From positions 87,916,107 through 87,980,106 of the forward strand of contig OY720344.1 in assembly GCA_963082975.1 (NCBI GenBank): 64,000 nucleotides of DNA. Reading direction: 5' to 3'. Position numbers and translations under genes: made by a program. The notes under the pieces are model-generated. The model searched no databases. It was not told the origin of the DNA and saw only the letters and a program-made list of their open reading frames with translations. This document shows, one piece after another, positions 1 through 12,805 of the stretch (positions are counted from its first letter, which is position 1; every line of letters begins with the position of its first letter). This DNA comes from Labia minor. Lineage: Eukaryota > Arthropoda > Insecta > Dermaptera > Spongiphoridae.

Positions 1-164
1 TAAGTATTGGTAGAATTTATTTATGATAAAAAACTGTCAATGAACAAAATTTAAATTTTACTAACAGAAAAATTACAATATAAATTATTAATAATTATCT
101 TTTAGAATTTATTATGTGTTCACAAAATTATTCTATATTACTAAATAACTAAATCTAAAGGTGG

Positions 165-620
165 AACACCTAGTGTTATACGAAGTTTTATCGTCCGAAC
201 GACGGATATGGCCCTTTACTCTCCGTTCCAGCGTCGTCTTGGAACCGCCGAGTTGTGATTGATGGATTCCTTAGTACCCGTTCGGTGTCGACATCAGCGC
301 AAGCCGCGTATCACTGATCACACTTAAGATTTCACTGCACCGTCCACCGCTGAATCCACTTACAACCGGATCTCTGTCAATTCCAAGTTTAGGGTCTGGA
401 GCTCTGTCACAGACCAAAAAATGTCACCTCTCCGTAACGCCTCTTCAGCCCCATTGACAAAAATTTCCAGTAATTTCTAACTTGGTCCGCCTCTTATTTC
501 TTCAGGAGGGGATGAACCGTCCCCTAAGGGGGTGTGTTTTCAAGAAGGTGTGATCACTACCCTCCCACCATATGTGGGCCTGGAGTGAACATTTTTTCCC
601 ACAGCGGTTTGTCAAGGGGG
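165..620. other. GC-rich block of unknown nature
   Basis: This stretch is clearly richer in G+C and CpG than the surrounding DNA, starting near the phrase cgtccgaacgacgg. I find no long ORF on either strand and no tRNA or rRNA features. It ends near a run of nine or more G residues (about 618-626) and is followed by a CACGTG at about 642. It could be the 5' untranslated or promoter part of a retroelement, or an old coding or regulatory sequence. No family was recognised. Confidence 0.4.
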
Positions 621-734
621 GGGGGGTGAAAATATTATTTTGCACGTGTTTTCACGCTGACTTCTCGTATTGTGAAAACACCTATATACCGAAATAATTT
701 TTCCAAAGGCGCATTATTTAAGCTTTATGACCCC

Positions 735-990
735 CTTGAAAGAGACCCTTGGAGGCATATTTCCTTCTACCTCCACTTGTTACAAATGCATTAAAGTAAT
801 TGTTCTTCTTTAATTTTCAGTTTCACTTAGAATTAATGTTTTTAATTTTATGATTTCATTGTATTTCATTTTCACTTGTAATTTCTTTCTATAGAGTTGA
901 ATGTTATTCTTAACGAATATGTTATTGTATTAACATGTATCTTGAAAGAGACCCTTTTAGGCATATGGCCTTCTACCTGCACTTGTTACA
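735..990 (+). repeat. Pair of direct 50-bp repeats
   Basis: Positions 735-784 and 941-990 share a 50-bp sequence with few mismatches, beginning cttgaaagagaccctt and ending acttgttaca. The ~155 bp between them is AT-rich. It may be a decayed pair of short terminal repeats or a local duplication. The short ORFs over this region show no recognisable protein. Confidence 0.55.
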
Positions 991-1119
991 CTATCCCCGA
1001 CTATTTTATAAGTCTTGACTTGCAACTACAAGTCAAGTACTTTTCTGGCATCTTCTACGTACTTTTTGAAGTCAACCTTACAGATACCTTGGAAGCTATC
1101 TGGTTGCGTTAATCATTTT

Positions 1120-3480
1120 TTGTTTTTTTTTGTTATTAATAAATTTATTAAAATAAATATTTTTAACTTTATTTTGAAATTAAATAATAAATTTTAAAAT
1201 ATTTTAAATATAAAAAAAATATTAATACAATATCAATTTAAACAAAATTGACAAGAGACAAATTTCAATATGTGACTTCGTCCATAAATAAATTTAAATT
1301 AGGAAAGACTATAATGAAGATTATTTTTCTCCAAGTTGAAACCAATACAGATCGATTTTGTATTTATAAATATTATCTATGGTGTGAATTTCAAAATAAT
1401 CCTTCGAGCGATTAATTAATAAATTAATCGACAATATATATATATATATATACAATCTTAGCTAGTATAATAAGATAAGATAAGATACGATCGTATTAAT
1501 TTATTTTGAGATAATAATCGAATCTTAATATGCTATTCTTTAATATTATTTATTTGTATATAAAATAAGTTTTTGTATTTTTTAAATTAATACATATATA
1601 TTTATTTATTTTTTAATTTAGTTAAAAAAAAAATCAAAATAAAGATAATATGGTGGCTATTGAAGTTTATCTGTGTGAAGTGAAATTATCTATATATATT
1701 TTTTTAATTCCTTAATATATTTTTTCAATTTTCAATCTACACAATCATAACTTTTATTCGAATCTGTTTGCATGGAAATAGTAGAGATGATAAGAGGGTT
1801 ATACTATTCTATTCATCAATAACATGCTATTTTTCAAAAAATATTGAATATAGTGGAGATTAATATCTTTTTTAAAGAAAAAAATTAAAAATATATTTCT
1901 GGTTGACACAAATATATAATTATATTTCTCCTATATATATATATATATTTATTAAAATTCAAAACTCTTTCTGATGAGATGAATGAATTTATATAATTTT
2001 TTGCTCCTTAACATTTTTACAAGTAAAGCTTATATTACTTTTTGAAATGATATTTTTAAACATTTCCACCCACCTGAATGTTTTGGCTTATCCTTAACAA
2101 ATTCTAACATTTTTTTTAAATATTATGGATGTATTATATAGATTGAAAAAGCAACAAGCTTATAACCATTAACATTTAAAATTTATAAATAAAATTTTTA
2201 TCTTGGTTTAGAGTTGCTTTAATATTTACTTTACTTATTTTATGTAATATCACTCAAAAATTAATAACTTTTATATTCATTTTCAAAAATAGATAATAAA
2301 AAAAATATTGTTGTTTTGGTCCATCAATCAATATCTGTGAGACCACTGAAATTTCTTCATAGGTTATTGATCGTAGCAACCCCATTCTTTCTTTAATTCT
2401 TCTTTTTAACTTAATTTTGACCATCTTTAATCTTACTCTTTAACTATATCTTGTCCTTTTCCAATTGGTTTCCCGAAAATAAAACTTTTACTCAATTTTC
2501 ATCATCCATTCAAGTTAGGTGTCCAGCACATTCTCACTTACTCATTTTTATGAGTATTTAAAAAACTACTTGTTATAAACAATCACCGCCATTACATTTT
2601 TATTTTATAACAATTCGTCTATACTTCTGACACCTAAAATATTTACTATTCCTATTGAAACATCCTTTATTATTATTGAAAAAACATCATTCCATAAAGT
2701 TAAAATAAGCCTACGACTCGTATACTAACGAGTACAACGGACAAAATTATAGTTTAATCGTTTCATTTGACAAAGTTTTTCTCATGGATTTTTAATTATA
2801 GATAGTTTTGATCAAATACCAACTTTTGAAAATAATTTATTGTTATTGTGAATAAAAAAAAGTTGTAAAAGTTTATAATTTAATTTTGCGTGGGGCAGAT
2901 ACTATCAATATATATATAAAAACATGAATCTTAAAATTAAAAATACTCTAATCATTCACACCATTTAGTAAATTAATCTTGTAGGAAATTTTAATTACAA
3001 TTTTTTTTTATGAATATAGATGTGAAAGGAGACATTTATATAGAACATAAATTTCTTTTAAATATAAAATATTAAAATTTTAATTATTCAAATATAATAT
3101 ATGTATATATATATATTTATATATACATATATTATATTAAATTATTAGAGTTGAATTACTCTCAAATCGTGATTTTATGTTTCCAATAACCAGCTGTTAT
3201 TAAACAAACATTAAAAATTCTAAGATGTGAAAGATAAAATTAAATAATATTAAAGAGAATTTATGAGTTATTAAATTTTTATAAGCTTATATATATATAT
3301 ATACATATATATTATTTTGTAAATATATAATATATTCTTATATAATTTAGAAAATTAATATACTATATAAATAAATAAAATATTATCTTATGAGAAACTT
3401 AAACAAGAATATTAATTAATATAAATTTTATTTAATATATAATTGTAATTATATATATATGATAAAAATTTCCCGGGTAT
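1120..3480. other. AT-rich noncoding stretch
   Basis: No gene is supported. There are TA microsatellites (about 1436-1452, 1934-1950, 3100-3130, 3286-3312). Near 1338-1405 a fragment containing gatcgatttt and ggtgtgaatttcaaaa resembles the repeat family at 42990-43035, so a decayed copy of that family is present. Confidence 0.6.
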
Positions 3481-3485
3481 TTTCA

Positions 3486-3735
3486 CTTTATATTGTAAGT
3501 CTCGACATAAAGGCGCCAATTTTGGTGTCATTTTCAAGAGAGTATTTTTAGGAGGGAATTTGTGGTATTCTGAGTTATATTCTCTATGTGTGACCAGAAA
3601 TCAATGATCTGATTTTGGGTTGAATGGTTTAGAATTCTTATAATTTACTGTGTTTTGAAACTCAGAAGAATCCTCGCACTAGCACTATTACTAAAACACG
3701 TCTGGTTCGTACGACAGTCCGAACCCAAACGAATA
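3486..3735. repeat. Diverged copy of the ggcgcc foldback repeat
   Basis: The order of landmarks follows the copies at 3791-4128 and 5131-5420: a ggcgcca..ttttggtg core, cattttcaagaga, a tgtgtgacca segment, gattttgggttga, and an agaatcct segment. Many substitutions separate it from those copies, so it looks like an older insertion of the same family. It ends in a TA microsatellite. Confidence 0.55.
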
Positions 3736-3790
3736 TATATATATATATATATATATGTTGGTTTAGGTTTCCGTGAATGTTATCGTTTTT

Positions 3791-4128
3791 ATTACTATCA
3801 GATTTATCAGGGATATAATCACGTATTTTTGTGAGATTGTTTTCTCAATTGGCTTCGGGCTATTGTCCGGTACGGACTTGTGCTAGGGTCAGGATTGCCC
3901 TGGATTCTTCGGAGCTACACAGCAACGCAGTGAGTACAAAACCCCATCCAACCTATCAACCCAAAATCCCGATATTAACCCTTGGTCACACAGACTAAAA
4001 CCCAGAATTCCGAAAATATTCCCACCTAAATAATCTCTTGAAAATGGCGCCAAAATGGGTGCCGAAACGTCAAGAAAACAATCTCACAAAAATACGTGAT
4101 TATATCCCTGATAAATCTGATAGTAATA
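3791..4128. repeat. Foldback repeat with ~56-bp terminal inverted arms (Penelope-like or unclassified)
   Basis: The left arm (3791-3846) starts attactatcagatttatcag, and the right arm (4074-4128) is its reverse complement. The interior includes gccgaaacgtcaag and ggcgccaaaatgggtgcc. Related copies lie at 5131-5420 and 12606-12763. Paired, partly inverted terminal segments without a transposase are known from Penelope-like elements, but no reverse transcriptase or GIY-YIG domain is present, so that label is only a possibility. Reading frames across it are incidental. Confidence 0.6.
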
Positions 4129-4411
4129 TATATATAGGACTTGACAAAGTTGCCAATGCCTGATATATAGTGGCTGATATCAAATGGATGTTGAATAAAT
4201 ATTCCCCCGTGTCGACACATCAAATCCATCCGTTCGATACCACAAATCATAGTTAACTTTTTAACGTTAACGTTTTGACAATCTTTTTGTTCACAATACA
4301 TCGGGTTGTGTCATTTAAACTGATCAAACCTAAATATGATAATAAAATTATAATATTTCTTCTTTTTATTCAACAGAAATGTTTTTTTTTTGATATTGGT
4401 ATACTATATAT

Positions 4412-4513
4412 CCACGGTGGCCAAATCACATGTGGCTCTTTTTGAGTTTATTGTGACTCATGACTCAAAAAAAAAAAAAAATTTTCAAGTATCACCAAGT
4501 GTGTTCACCCCTG
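4412..4513. mobile_element. Short hAT-type MITE with 8-bp TSD
   Basis: The ends are degenerate inverted repeats (left ccacggtggcc, right gttcacccctg, compare the common hAT end caggggtg). They are flanked by identical 8-bp sequences ctatatat at 4404-4411 and 4514-4521. The 102-bp size and 8-bp duplication fit a non-autonomous hAT element. The flank is itself AT-repetitive, so chance is not fully excluded. Confidence 0.55.
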
Positions 4514-4521
4514 CTATATAT

Positions 4522-5110
4522 ACTATATTTGACTTACCTACTTACAGGATTCACAATAATAATGTCCTTTACCTATCTTTGAACAATATCTTGTTCAATT
4601 TTGACTCCAAATTCCTTTTAATATTACCTTCTTTTAATCTTTTATTTATTTATTTATTTTGTAAATTAATTAATTTAATATTATGATTGAATTAAATTGA
4701 AGGAGTAAACAAACTCCTATCATGGATAATTCTTAATGTTTTTAGACATAATTTAAGTAATTAGATAGAAATGATTAAAGTCATGGTGAGGGGGTTGGTT
4801 ATGAGTAAGTGGAAACCGCACGTGATATTAATTCTAAAGTGTAAACAGAGAAGCCAGGTTGGACTGTTGTCAACGACACACGTCACCTGTCACTTTTGCT
4901 CATTTAATTTATCTCTATAACAAACGAAATGATCCCCCAGTCGGATTCACAGATTCTCTTCCATAACATAGGAATAAAAATGAAACGTGCCACAATGACC
5001 CGGGGGCCATTGGTTTAAATCAAAAACTAGTTTTACTTTCAAGGTTGCATTTATTTTTATCTTGATTGTATATATTTATACAATATTAGATTTAATTATG
5101 GATTATATAT
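4522..5110. other. Intergenic stretch, no gene seen
   Basis: No coding signal. A somewhat GC-richer part (about 4785-5000) contains ccgcacgtgat (an E-box, CACGTG) and a CACCTG about 65 bp further. This is compatible with a regulatory sequence but is not evidence for one. A TA microsatellite lies at about 5105-5126. Confidence 0.4.
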
Positions 5111-5130
5111 ATATATATATATATAAATAC

Positions 5131-5420
5131 ATTACTATCAGATTTATCAGGGATATAATCACGTATTTTTGTGAGATTGTTTTCTTGACGTTTCGGCACC
5201 CATTTTGGCGCCATTTTCAAGAGATTATTTAGGTGGGAAAATTTTTTGGGATTATGGGTCTTAGTCTGTGTGACCAAGGGTTAATATCGGGATTTTGGGT
5301 TGATAGGTTGGATGGCTTTGTACTCACTGCGTTGCTGTGGAGCTCCGAAGAATCCTGGGCAATCCTGACGCTGGCACACTTCCGTACCGGACAATAGCCC
5401 CAGTTGGCCTCGGGCTATAG
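5131..5420. repeat. Second copy of the ggcgcc foldback repeat
   Basis: This copy is in the opposite orientation to the body of the copy at 3791-4128. It starts with the same attactatcagatttatcag arm, continues through gacgtttcggcaccc, ggcgccattttcaagagatt and tgtgtgaccaagggttaa, and ends around a gtaccggacaatagccc segment and a cgggctatagtc tail. It lacks the second terminal arm. It is closely related to the first copy along its length. Confidence 0.65.
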
Positions 5421-5429
5421 TCAAATACA

Positions 5430-6028
5430 ATAACTAATAATATTCACAAACCACGAAAATATATGAAACTAACTTTGAAACACTTCATTATAAATGTCAT
5501 TTAACTAAGGTGAAAATCTACTTTATTAACTAATAATTATGAAAAAAATTCATGGATTCATAGGATTCGAAGAATGCTGAGTTCAAGAATTTTCTAGTAT
5601 GCTCTACCCCCTGTTCCCCCATGTAATACATAGTAATATGTTGAAAGTCTGTATACGAAAGGTTTTAATTCATTTTAATTCAATCAGTATATTTTTTCTC
5701 ACATTTGGATCTTCGTTTTCACTCAAATTTGCAAATTGCACTATTTTTCAAAATATAAATTTAAATATAAAAAATATTACTTACTTTGTTTTAGAAAATA
5801 TTAATCAATTAATATTCAATTTAATTTAATTTAATTTTACTTTTAATATTATAGAATATTAGAATTTAAATATTATAAACATTCTTTGTATGAAAATTTC
5901 TAGAATTATTATTTTTATATTGAAGGTCAACTGAGCCACCAGAGGCGCCACATGAAGCGTTGTTTATTTGAATTGGGTCGGTTTTTTGCCCATAACTTTG
6001 GAACGGATCAATTTTTTGAAATTTCCAA
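5430..6028. other. Intergenic stretch, no gene seen
   Basis: AT-rich sequence with only short chance ORFs. It ends at the target site of the hAT element that starts at 6037. Confidence 0.5.
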
Positions 6029-6036
6029 CCTTATAC

Positions 6037-7211
6037 CAGGGCTTCGAACCGGAACTGAACCGAAAACCGAAAAAAACCGTTATTTTTGTCGGAACGAAAA
6101 CCGGAGCTGAACCGAAAAAAATAATATCGGTTTATTTCGGTTCAGTACGTGTTCAATCCAGAGTTGCCACAAGAGGTGTTTTGGCAACACCCAAGCCCGA
6201 ATTTTTTTCAATTAGTTATGCCTCGCACTGCATGGTGTCGCTAAAAACTTTGTTTCAAAAATTAGTGTCCTAGTCATACTCTCCCTTCGGTTGTGTTGGC
6301 AGCGTCTCGTAGTCGCAATACAGAATTTAATGTTTTCATCGTTTGTTTAATACTGATATTTTGATTTAATGATAGTATTAATTTTTTAAATTATTTATTC
6401 CATTTGTTACAGGGTTATGTATTGATATAAAGAAAATGATTCATAAATATAAATAAAATTATTAAATAAATTTAAACAAATATTGTATAACTTTGACCAA
6501 GTACGAAGATTAGACAGTAAAAAACTTATTTTAGAATTTTGGGAGGAAAATAAAAATACATATCCTCATTTTAACAAAATTGCAATGGTGGTTTTAGGAG
6601 ATACTGCAACACAAGTTAGTGTTGAAAGAGCTTTCTCTGGTTTAAAATTTATTTTACGAGACAATAGAAATAGTTTAAATGAAAATATATTAGAAGATAT
6701 TTTAATAATTAGAGGTATAATTTTCATCTTTTATAATTCTAGTTATAATTATAAGTAAATATATCCAAGAATCCTGTATACTTTAACATTAAATATACGA
6801 ATTTGTTTCGTTTGTTGAGTGTTTGAAAGTAAAAGGATGTAAAAAAATATTCATACTTATTTGTTTCGTTTAATAAATTATATTAACATCTTATATTATA
6901 TACTTCTAATTATTATACCTTTAATTAATTATTATTATTTATATTATATTGTATCAATTCATGTAGTATGATTTAGGGTGGTAGCAAGAAATATTTTTAT
7001 ATATTTATGGCAGACTCGGCATACCCCGACCTAAATTTCTAATACAAATAAAAGGTCTTTAAAATTAATTAATCGGAGCTGAACCGAAAACCGAAAACCG
7101 AAAAAAACCGTTATTTTTGCCGGAACGAAAACCGGAACCGAACTGATATTTTTTTTTTTTATTGAACCGGAACGAAAACCGAAACGAAAAAAATAACGGT
7201 TCGAAGCCCTG
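6037..7211 (+). mobile_element. hAT transposon derivative with perfect 8-bp TSD
   Basis: The element starts cagggcttcgaacc and ends ggttcgaagccctg, a 14-bp terminal inverted repeat. It is flanked by perfect 8-bp duplications ccttatac (6029-6036 and 7212-7219). Both subterminal regions carry repeated gaaccgaaaa-type motifs, likely transposase binding sites as in other hAT elements. Only the C-terminal dimerisation region of a transposase remains inside (6486-6758), so at 1175 bp it is an internally deleted, non-autonomous copy. Perfect duplications and near-perfect ends suggest a fairly recent insertion. Confidence 0.9.
6486..6758 (+). pseudogene. hAT transposase C-terminal dimerisation domain fragment
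   Basis: The ~90-residue frame contains the hallmarks of the hAT C-terminal dimerisation region: a hydrophobic FWEENK..YP segment, then SVERAFSGLK and LNENILEDILIIRG, matching the general pattern S-x-E-R-x-F-S followed by R..L.......L. The catalytic and zinc-finger parts are absent. The frame has no ATG at its beginning and is preceded by stops, so it is a remnant exon. It lies inside the TIR-bounded hAT element at 6037-7211 on the same strand and cannot catalyse transposition by itself. It could in principle dimerise with an intact hAT transposase, but there is no evidence of expression. Confidence 0.85.
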
Positions 7212-7384
7212 CCTTATACCTTATCCTTGGGTCATGACGATTCTAATGATACCCGAACCATTAAGATCTATGAAGCCTTTTAAAAGGAGTTAGGATTGCG
7301 TATTCGTTTAAAACCATTCTGATCCTCCATCCATTTTCTATTCTCTTCTAATACATTTTTATCTGTGTTTATAATTATATAGAT

Positions 7385-7687
7385 CAGGGGGGTCAAACTC
7401 ATAGGTACACTTGGGCCAAACAATCAAGGTTTAAATTTAGGCGGGCCGCAAAAAATCAATATTCATAGAAACGTACATTTATTTCCAATAATAGTCGGAA
7501 ATGTTTAAAATTTTGATCGCGACAGGGACAAATTGAAAATTTTTTTAAATAAGTGGCCGCGGACCTCAAATTTTTTTAAAAATGTCGAAAGTCTGGTTGC
7601 GAAAAACATTTTACCTTTTTTAGAGACAAATTGAAAATTTTTTCAAAAAGTCGAAAGTGGTCGCGGGCCGCGAGTTTGACACCCCTG
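7385..7687. mobile_element. hAT MITE (cagggg ends) with perfect 8-bp TSD
   Basis: The left end caggggggtcaaactc and right end gagtttgacacccctg are inverted. The flanks atatagat (7377-7384 and 7688-7695) are identical. The 303-bp interior holds gggccgc segments near both ends, a common feature of this MITE type, and no coding sequence. Confidence 0.9.
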
Positions 7688-7699
7688 ATATAGATCATT

Positions 7700-9130
7700 T
7701 ATAGTAAAATATATGTTCTAATTTTTAGCAATTAAAGGATCTCAACAAAACATTGGTAAGAGAATAAGTTGTGAAATGCAGCCTGTCAATACTCTTTTAA
7801 CAACTTAATTATAAAATTTACTTAAGTCACTTTCTTGAATATATATAAGTTTATAAAACAAATCATATAAAAATATTATCCAGATATTAATTAAAATATC
7901 AAATTTAAAAAAATAAATAAATAAAAAGTTATCCTAAGTGAAATTCATTTTTATTATCTTAATTATATTCATTGTTTTAGTTTATATTGTTTATGTTTGA
8001 ATAGATACCTAATCGAAATTGGTTTTCCGTGATTGATTTGAAAACCCACCAGCGAGATATGAATGAATTATTAAAAAGAAAATAATGCAGCCTGGAAGCT
8101 TTTACTCGAGCTCTAAATAAATTGTGTGTCAATACAGTTGGGGATCATTTTTTTTTTTTTTTTTGTGTTTACGTACTTCTATATTTAATGATTCCTTTTG
8201 GCAACACTCCACTTATATTATATTATACACTAAAGGGATAAATACCAAAGAGTTTTAGAGGGTTTGTTAATTTATTAATAACAAAAGAAGCTTATATAAA
8301 ATTGTCTCTGGGTATTTTAAATAATATATTTTATTTCGGTATAATCACAATTATTATTTGTCTTTTTTTCTTATTTTTATAAAAAAAGATTATTTTTCTT
8401 TTCTTTTTTTTTTTTAATAAAAATGCAAAAGAAAAAGTGATCCTTGGAGGGGATAAGAGAAAGAGTGAGAGAAAGAGAGTTAAAAAATAAAAAGAAGATA
8501 TAATTTAAAAACAAGAGAAAAAGAAGCAAAAAAGATGGATAAGTGCTTGTAGAACCTTATTATTGATTTCAAAATATATATAATAAAAAAAAATATATAT
8601 ATACAATTTTGAATATGAAAAAGTTTCCTGTAACAAATTCAAGAGAGAAATAAGATAAAAAAAATATGAAGAGGAACCAAATCATAGAGAAAGAAAACGA
8701 GTAGGGAGGGGGAAAGAAATGGATCACTCTTTAGAAAGGTTTTAATGAAAAAGAAATGAAGAGAGAGAGAGAGAGATGGAAAGAGAAAGAGAAAATAAAA
8801 ATAAACGATATCTCTGAAATTATAAAATATATTTTTTTGATTGGGATGTTTATTTTGGGGTGTATTTAAAACAGAAGTTTATTATATATTTATAACTGCT
8901 GAGGCGAATCGGATGGAATGCTTAGAGTATAAAGTTTTAAGCATTTATAATTGAGCTCAGTGCAACGATATTTTTTCAGATTAACTTCCCTCAATTTAGA
9001 TTCCCATTTTATTTATACATATTAACTTAAAATATAAATGTTTAACAACATATAGGTATATTTATTTATTGCTCTCAATCTTTTTCTTAAACATCACCAT
9101 AAATTAGAGGTTATCAAACTTATTTTACCT
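7700..9130. other. AT-rich intergenic stretch
   Basis: No gene is supported. It contains a purine-rich tract with GA repeats (about 8440-8800) and long A or T runs. Confidence 0.5.
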
Positions 9131-9141
9131 ACCCATTAGAG

Positions 9142-9506
9142 CAGCGTTCGCCAAACTTTTTTGATCATCGACCTCGAGACCTCGATCAACCCCTCATAAA
9201 GGTAATTTTTAGGTAATTAAATAAAAAAAGCCTTAATATTTAATAAATCAGAAAGAATAAGTAAAATAGCTACACATTTTTTACTTCTTTTCACTCGAAT
9301 AAATAAGATATACGTTTATTAATTTATTTTCTATAAAGAAAATAATATTAAGTCATTTATAAAAAAATTGAAAAATTTTACATGCACATTTTGATATGTG
9401 TGATATTAAGAACTGTTTTTCCTTAAAGTCCCAATAGACACCCATTCAACCCCAACTGATGTTAAATAGACCCCTGGGGTCTTATAGACCGCTTTGGCGA
9501 CCGCTG
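9142..9506. mobile_element. hAT MITE with perfect 8-bp TSD
   Basis: The ends cagcgttcgccaaac and ctttggcgaccgctg are inverted with few mismatches. Flanking duplications cattagag (9134-9141 and 9507-9514) are identical. The 365-bp interior is AT-rich and noncoding; the minus-strand ORF overlapping its right half is incidental. Confidence 0.88.
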
Positions 9507-9514
9507 CATTAGAG

Positions 9515-12500
9515 CAAGACTCTTTCTGTAGATCAAAAATAACTAACTTTAAATATTTTGTGAAGACTTTTTTACTCATATAAAGTAAATGACCATAAAG
9601 CGGACACCTAAAAATATTATTTTGTGTAATTTCGCACCCAATCAATATTTTCTGTTGTTAACACTACATATTATATATTATATTATATATATATATATAT
9701 ATATATTAGTGAACCATAAAAAGCCCACATTTGTTTCCAAATATTTTTTTTGTAATTTTTAACAAATATGTAAAATTTGATATAAAATAAGAGGATCTGC
9801 AAATGATAGGTTGATCAAACATTTTCTTATGGACCTACAATGTAAACGATTTTCTGCAAATTTATTTTCTAATATGTCAAATTGTGTCCGACTAAATTGT
9901 GCAGGTGTAGTTTTATTTATTCCCAATAATTAGTGCTCTTATAATTTTTATTGGGATTCTCTTGTTAATGAAATTAAATTCAATGTTTATTTAATTAATA
10001 TTAATTATTATTATAAGTGTTTAATTGATGGTGTCAAAAGAAATTAGAGATATACATTGTGATAAACATAATAATATTAATTATGTAAAATTATGCAAAT
10101 AAAAATATATTTTGATATTGTGTTTTATTATTAAAATATCATTAATAATTAACCAACACATATTTCGATTGTAATTTATTTATTGAATTGGATTATTTGA
10201 TTTTTGACGTCATTTCATTAACCACCTCTTCAGCCCTAAATTTCAACATTAACACTTGATCACACAGCTAAGACCCAATATTCTCTTATATAAAAACTCT
10301 TCGTCGAGCATTAAATCTCACAATAAAATGTGAAAATAACCCGGAAATTACTTCTCATAATAATAAAAACGAATATATATATACAATATATGAATAAAAT
10401 TATCTTTTATTTAAATAAATATGGAGAAACGCATATATCAAATTATAGTTTCAAAATAAATGTTTTAAAATAAGTTTGATTTTTTTAATTTACACATATA
10501 TAGTTGTCATTTATTAATATCAAAATTTAATTTTTATTTCGTTATTTTTTTTTTCTGGAGATCTTAAAGATATAACACTTTAACTTTTGAACGTGGTGTA
10601 ATCATAACCTCTCTTTTCTAATTTTTTATCAAATTTTCTTCCCCTTGTTAATGTCTTCATTAAAGAAATAGAAAAGTCCATAACTCTAAATATATTAGAA
10701 AATAAACATATTTTATAATATTAATTTTAAATTAAGAACTCCTATAGTAAAAATAAGTACCTTAATAATATCATTAAGAAAATAATAAAATAATAGTAAA
10801 ATGGTTGTTTATATAATATTAAAATAAATTTGAAGTAAAGTAATAACTTTTAAAATAAAATTGTGTATGTTTCTTGTTATAAAATAATATAATAATTAAA
10901 TTATAAAATCACAATTCATATTCTTATGATTAAAACGTAATAACTCCAAATATTATTTTGTATCGAAATTATAATTATTTTATTAACCTTCATAAAGAGA
11001 CTAGTATGGTAGTATGAAATAATATATTTAAAGTACAAAATACATATAAAATGAAAAAGAATAATAATATTTATGATAAAATATATTAATAACTTGTTTA
11101 TATTTGTTTAGATAACTTATATGTTCATTGAATTATTTAATTCATAATAAATTAATATTGGTTTTAATAAATTGATTGAAAATATATAAATAGAATTCAT
11201 ATGAATATTGAAATATATATTTTATATACTAAAATATTTCCTTGCCTCACTCTCTTTTATGCATTCTCATTTCCGAACTAATCAACGTAATAGTATAAAT
11301 CATGAAAATTGGATATTAAATTTTTATTACAGCTAATTATATTTATGATTATATTTTGGATGCTGATGAAATAATTAGCAGCAATTTCAACTAGTAATTA
11401 AGAATTTTTATGACAAAAGCAATTAAAAAGTATTAAGAGATAACAAGATAATATAATGCATGGTATATAATATAAATATATTAATATAATTATATATATT
11501 TATACGTTTTAAATATATATATTTTTTTAAATATTATGAATATTAATATGTTATTACTGTTTCTTTCATTTATTGATTTATAAACAAATAAATACAATAA
11601 TTTTCAATGAGTATTAAAGCAAATTTGCTTTTTGAGACATGGTCCATGTTATTATAGGACTTGCGTAAATTTAAAAATCAATTCCTAATTTAATTTTAGA
11701 ATTTGATATATATTTTAATTATAGATGAATCGTGAAGTGAATGACTATTTTTACCGGTCTGGATATTTACTGTATTTTTTATAGTTATAATTTTTATTAA
11801 GGTGCTCGAGCGTTGGTTCCGTTACATATAACTAGCGTTCTTATTAAATTAACATTTTTTTTTGGATTGACAATCATTAAAGTTATTAAATTAAAGCTAT
11901 TTAATTAAAATAGATGAGACACATTTTGATAATTAATTTAAAAATTAATTTATAGAAAAACTAATGGCTATCTTCTTATAGCCATTTAAGAATGTGTTAA
12001 AAGAGCGATAAAAACTCAATAAAGATATTAAATGGAGATGTAGCAAAATATGTTTTTAAGTCAAAAAATAATAATCAGTGTTGACTTAAGGGGAGAGTTT
12101 TTGCCTTTTTGATTTATATATATATATATATATATGTTGTCGTATAAAGTATGGTTTAGCATGGGTTGTTTAATGAGAAAAATGTGTTGAAAATTAATAA
12201 TTAATTAATTGGTAGCACTCTGGTTAAATTTTGAAGAACAATTTGGTTAATGAATCAAGCGACGGCTGATAAGGGAAAGGGTAAAATCGAATTCGTTCAG
12301 AATAAAATGCAGATATAAAATTATAATAAACTTGAATATTTAATACTAAAGAATTGATATTATAATAATTGATACAGAGTAATTATAAAGAGTTGTTTGT
12401 TGATTAAATGAAATTTAATTTATTAAGCAATTGCAATTTTATGAGTAAGAAAGGGTCGACCACTTAGCTGTATGATTGATAGGAATAGATGGAGAATTCT

Positions 12501-12600
12501 TAGAGACTGGAGTCTTCTCTGGATTAACTTGAGGATGTGGAGACATCCGGGATGTCTCCTCCTTCAAGGGATATTTGTCAATTGTTACAATATATATATA
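9515..12600. other. Long AT-rich stretch without genes
   Basis: No protein-coding gene, tRNA or TIR-bounded element is recognised. It contains TA microsatellites (9664-9706, 11460-11530, 12114-12136). A weak segment at about 10226-10345 recalls the ggcgcc foldback family (cacttgatcacac, aagacccaatattct) but is too decayed to call with certainty. Confidence 0.5.
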
Positions 12601-12605
12601 TGTGT

Positions 12606-12760
12606 GTTGATTTAGGTTTCCGTGAATGTTATTGTTATTATCAGATTTATCAGGGATATAATCACGTATTTTGTGAGATTGTTTTCTCGACGTTTCGGCA
12701 CCCATTTTGGCGCCATTTTCAAGAGATTATTTAGGTGTGAGTATTTTTGGGATTCTGGGT

Positions 12761-12763
<3 letters not shown>
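12606..12763. repeat. Third, truncated copy of the ggcgcc foldback repeat
   Basis: It shares ttaggtttccgtgaatgtta with the copy at 3760, the arm sequence atcagggatataatcacgta, the core cgacgtttcggcaccc, and cattttcaagagattattta. It then stops after a gattctgggtctta segment. A TA run followed by a GATA run (12764-12805) takes the place of the remaining sequence. Confidence 0.65.
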
Positions 12764-12796
<33 letters not shown>

Positions 12797-12805
12797 TAGA
12801 TAGAT
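12764..12805. repeat. TA/GATA microsatellite
   Basis: An alternating TA tract of about 30 bp is followed by several GATA units. It sits exactly where the foldback repeat is truncated, so the tract probably mediated or followed the truncation. Confidence 0.85.
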
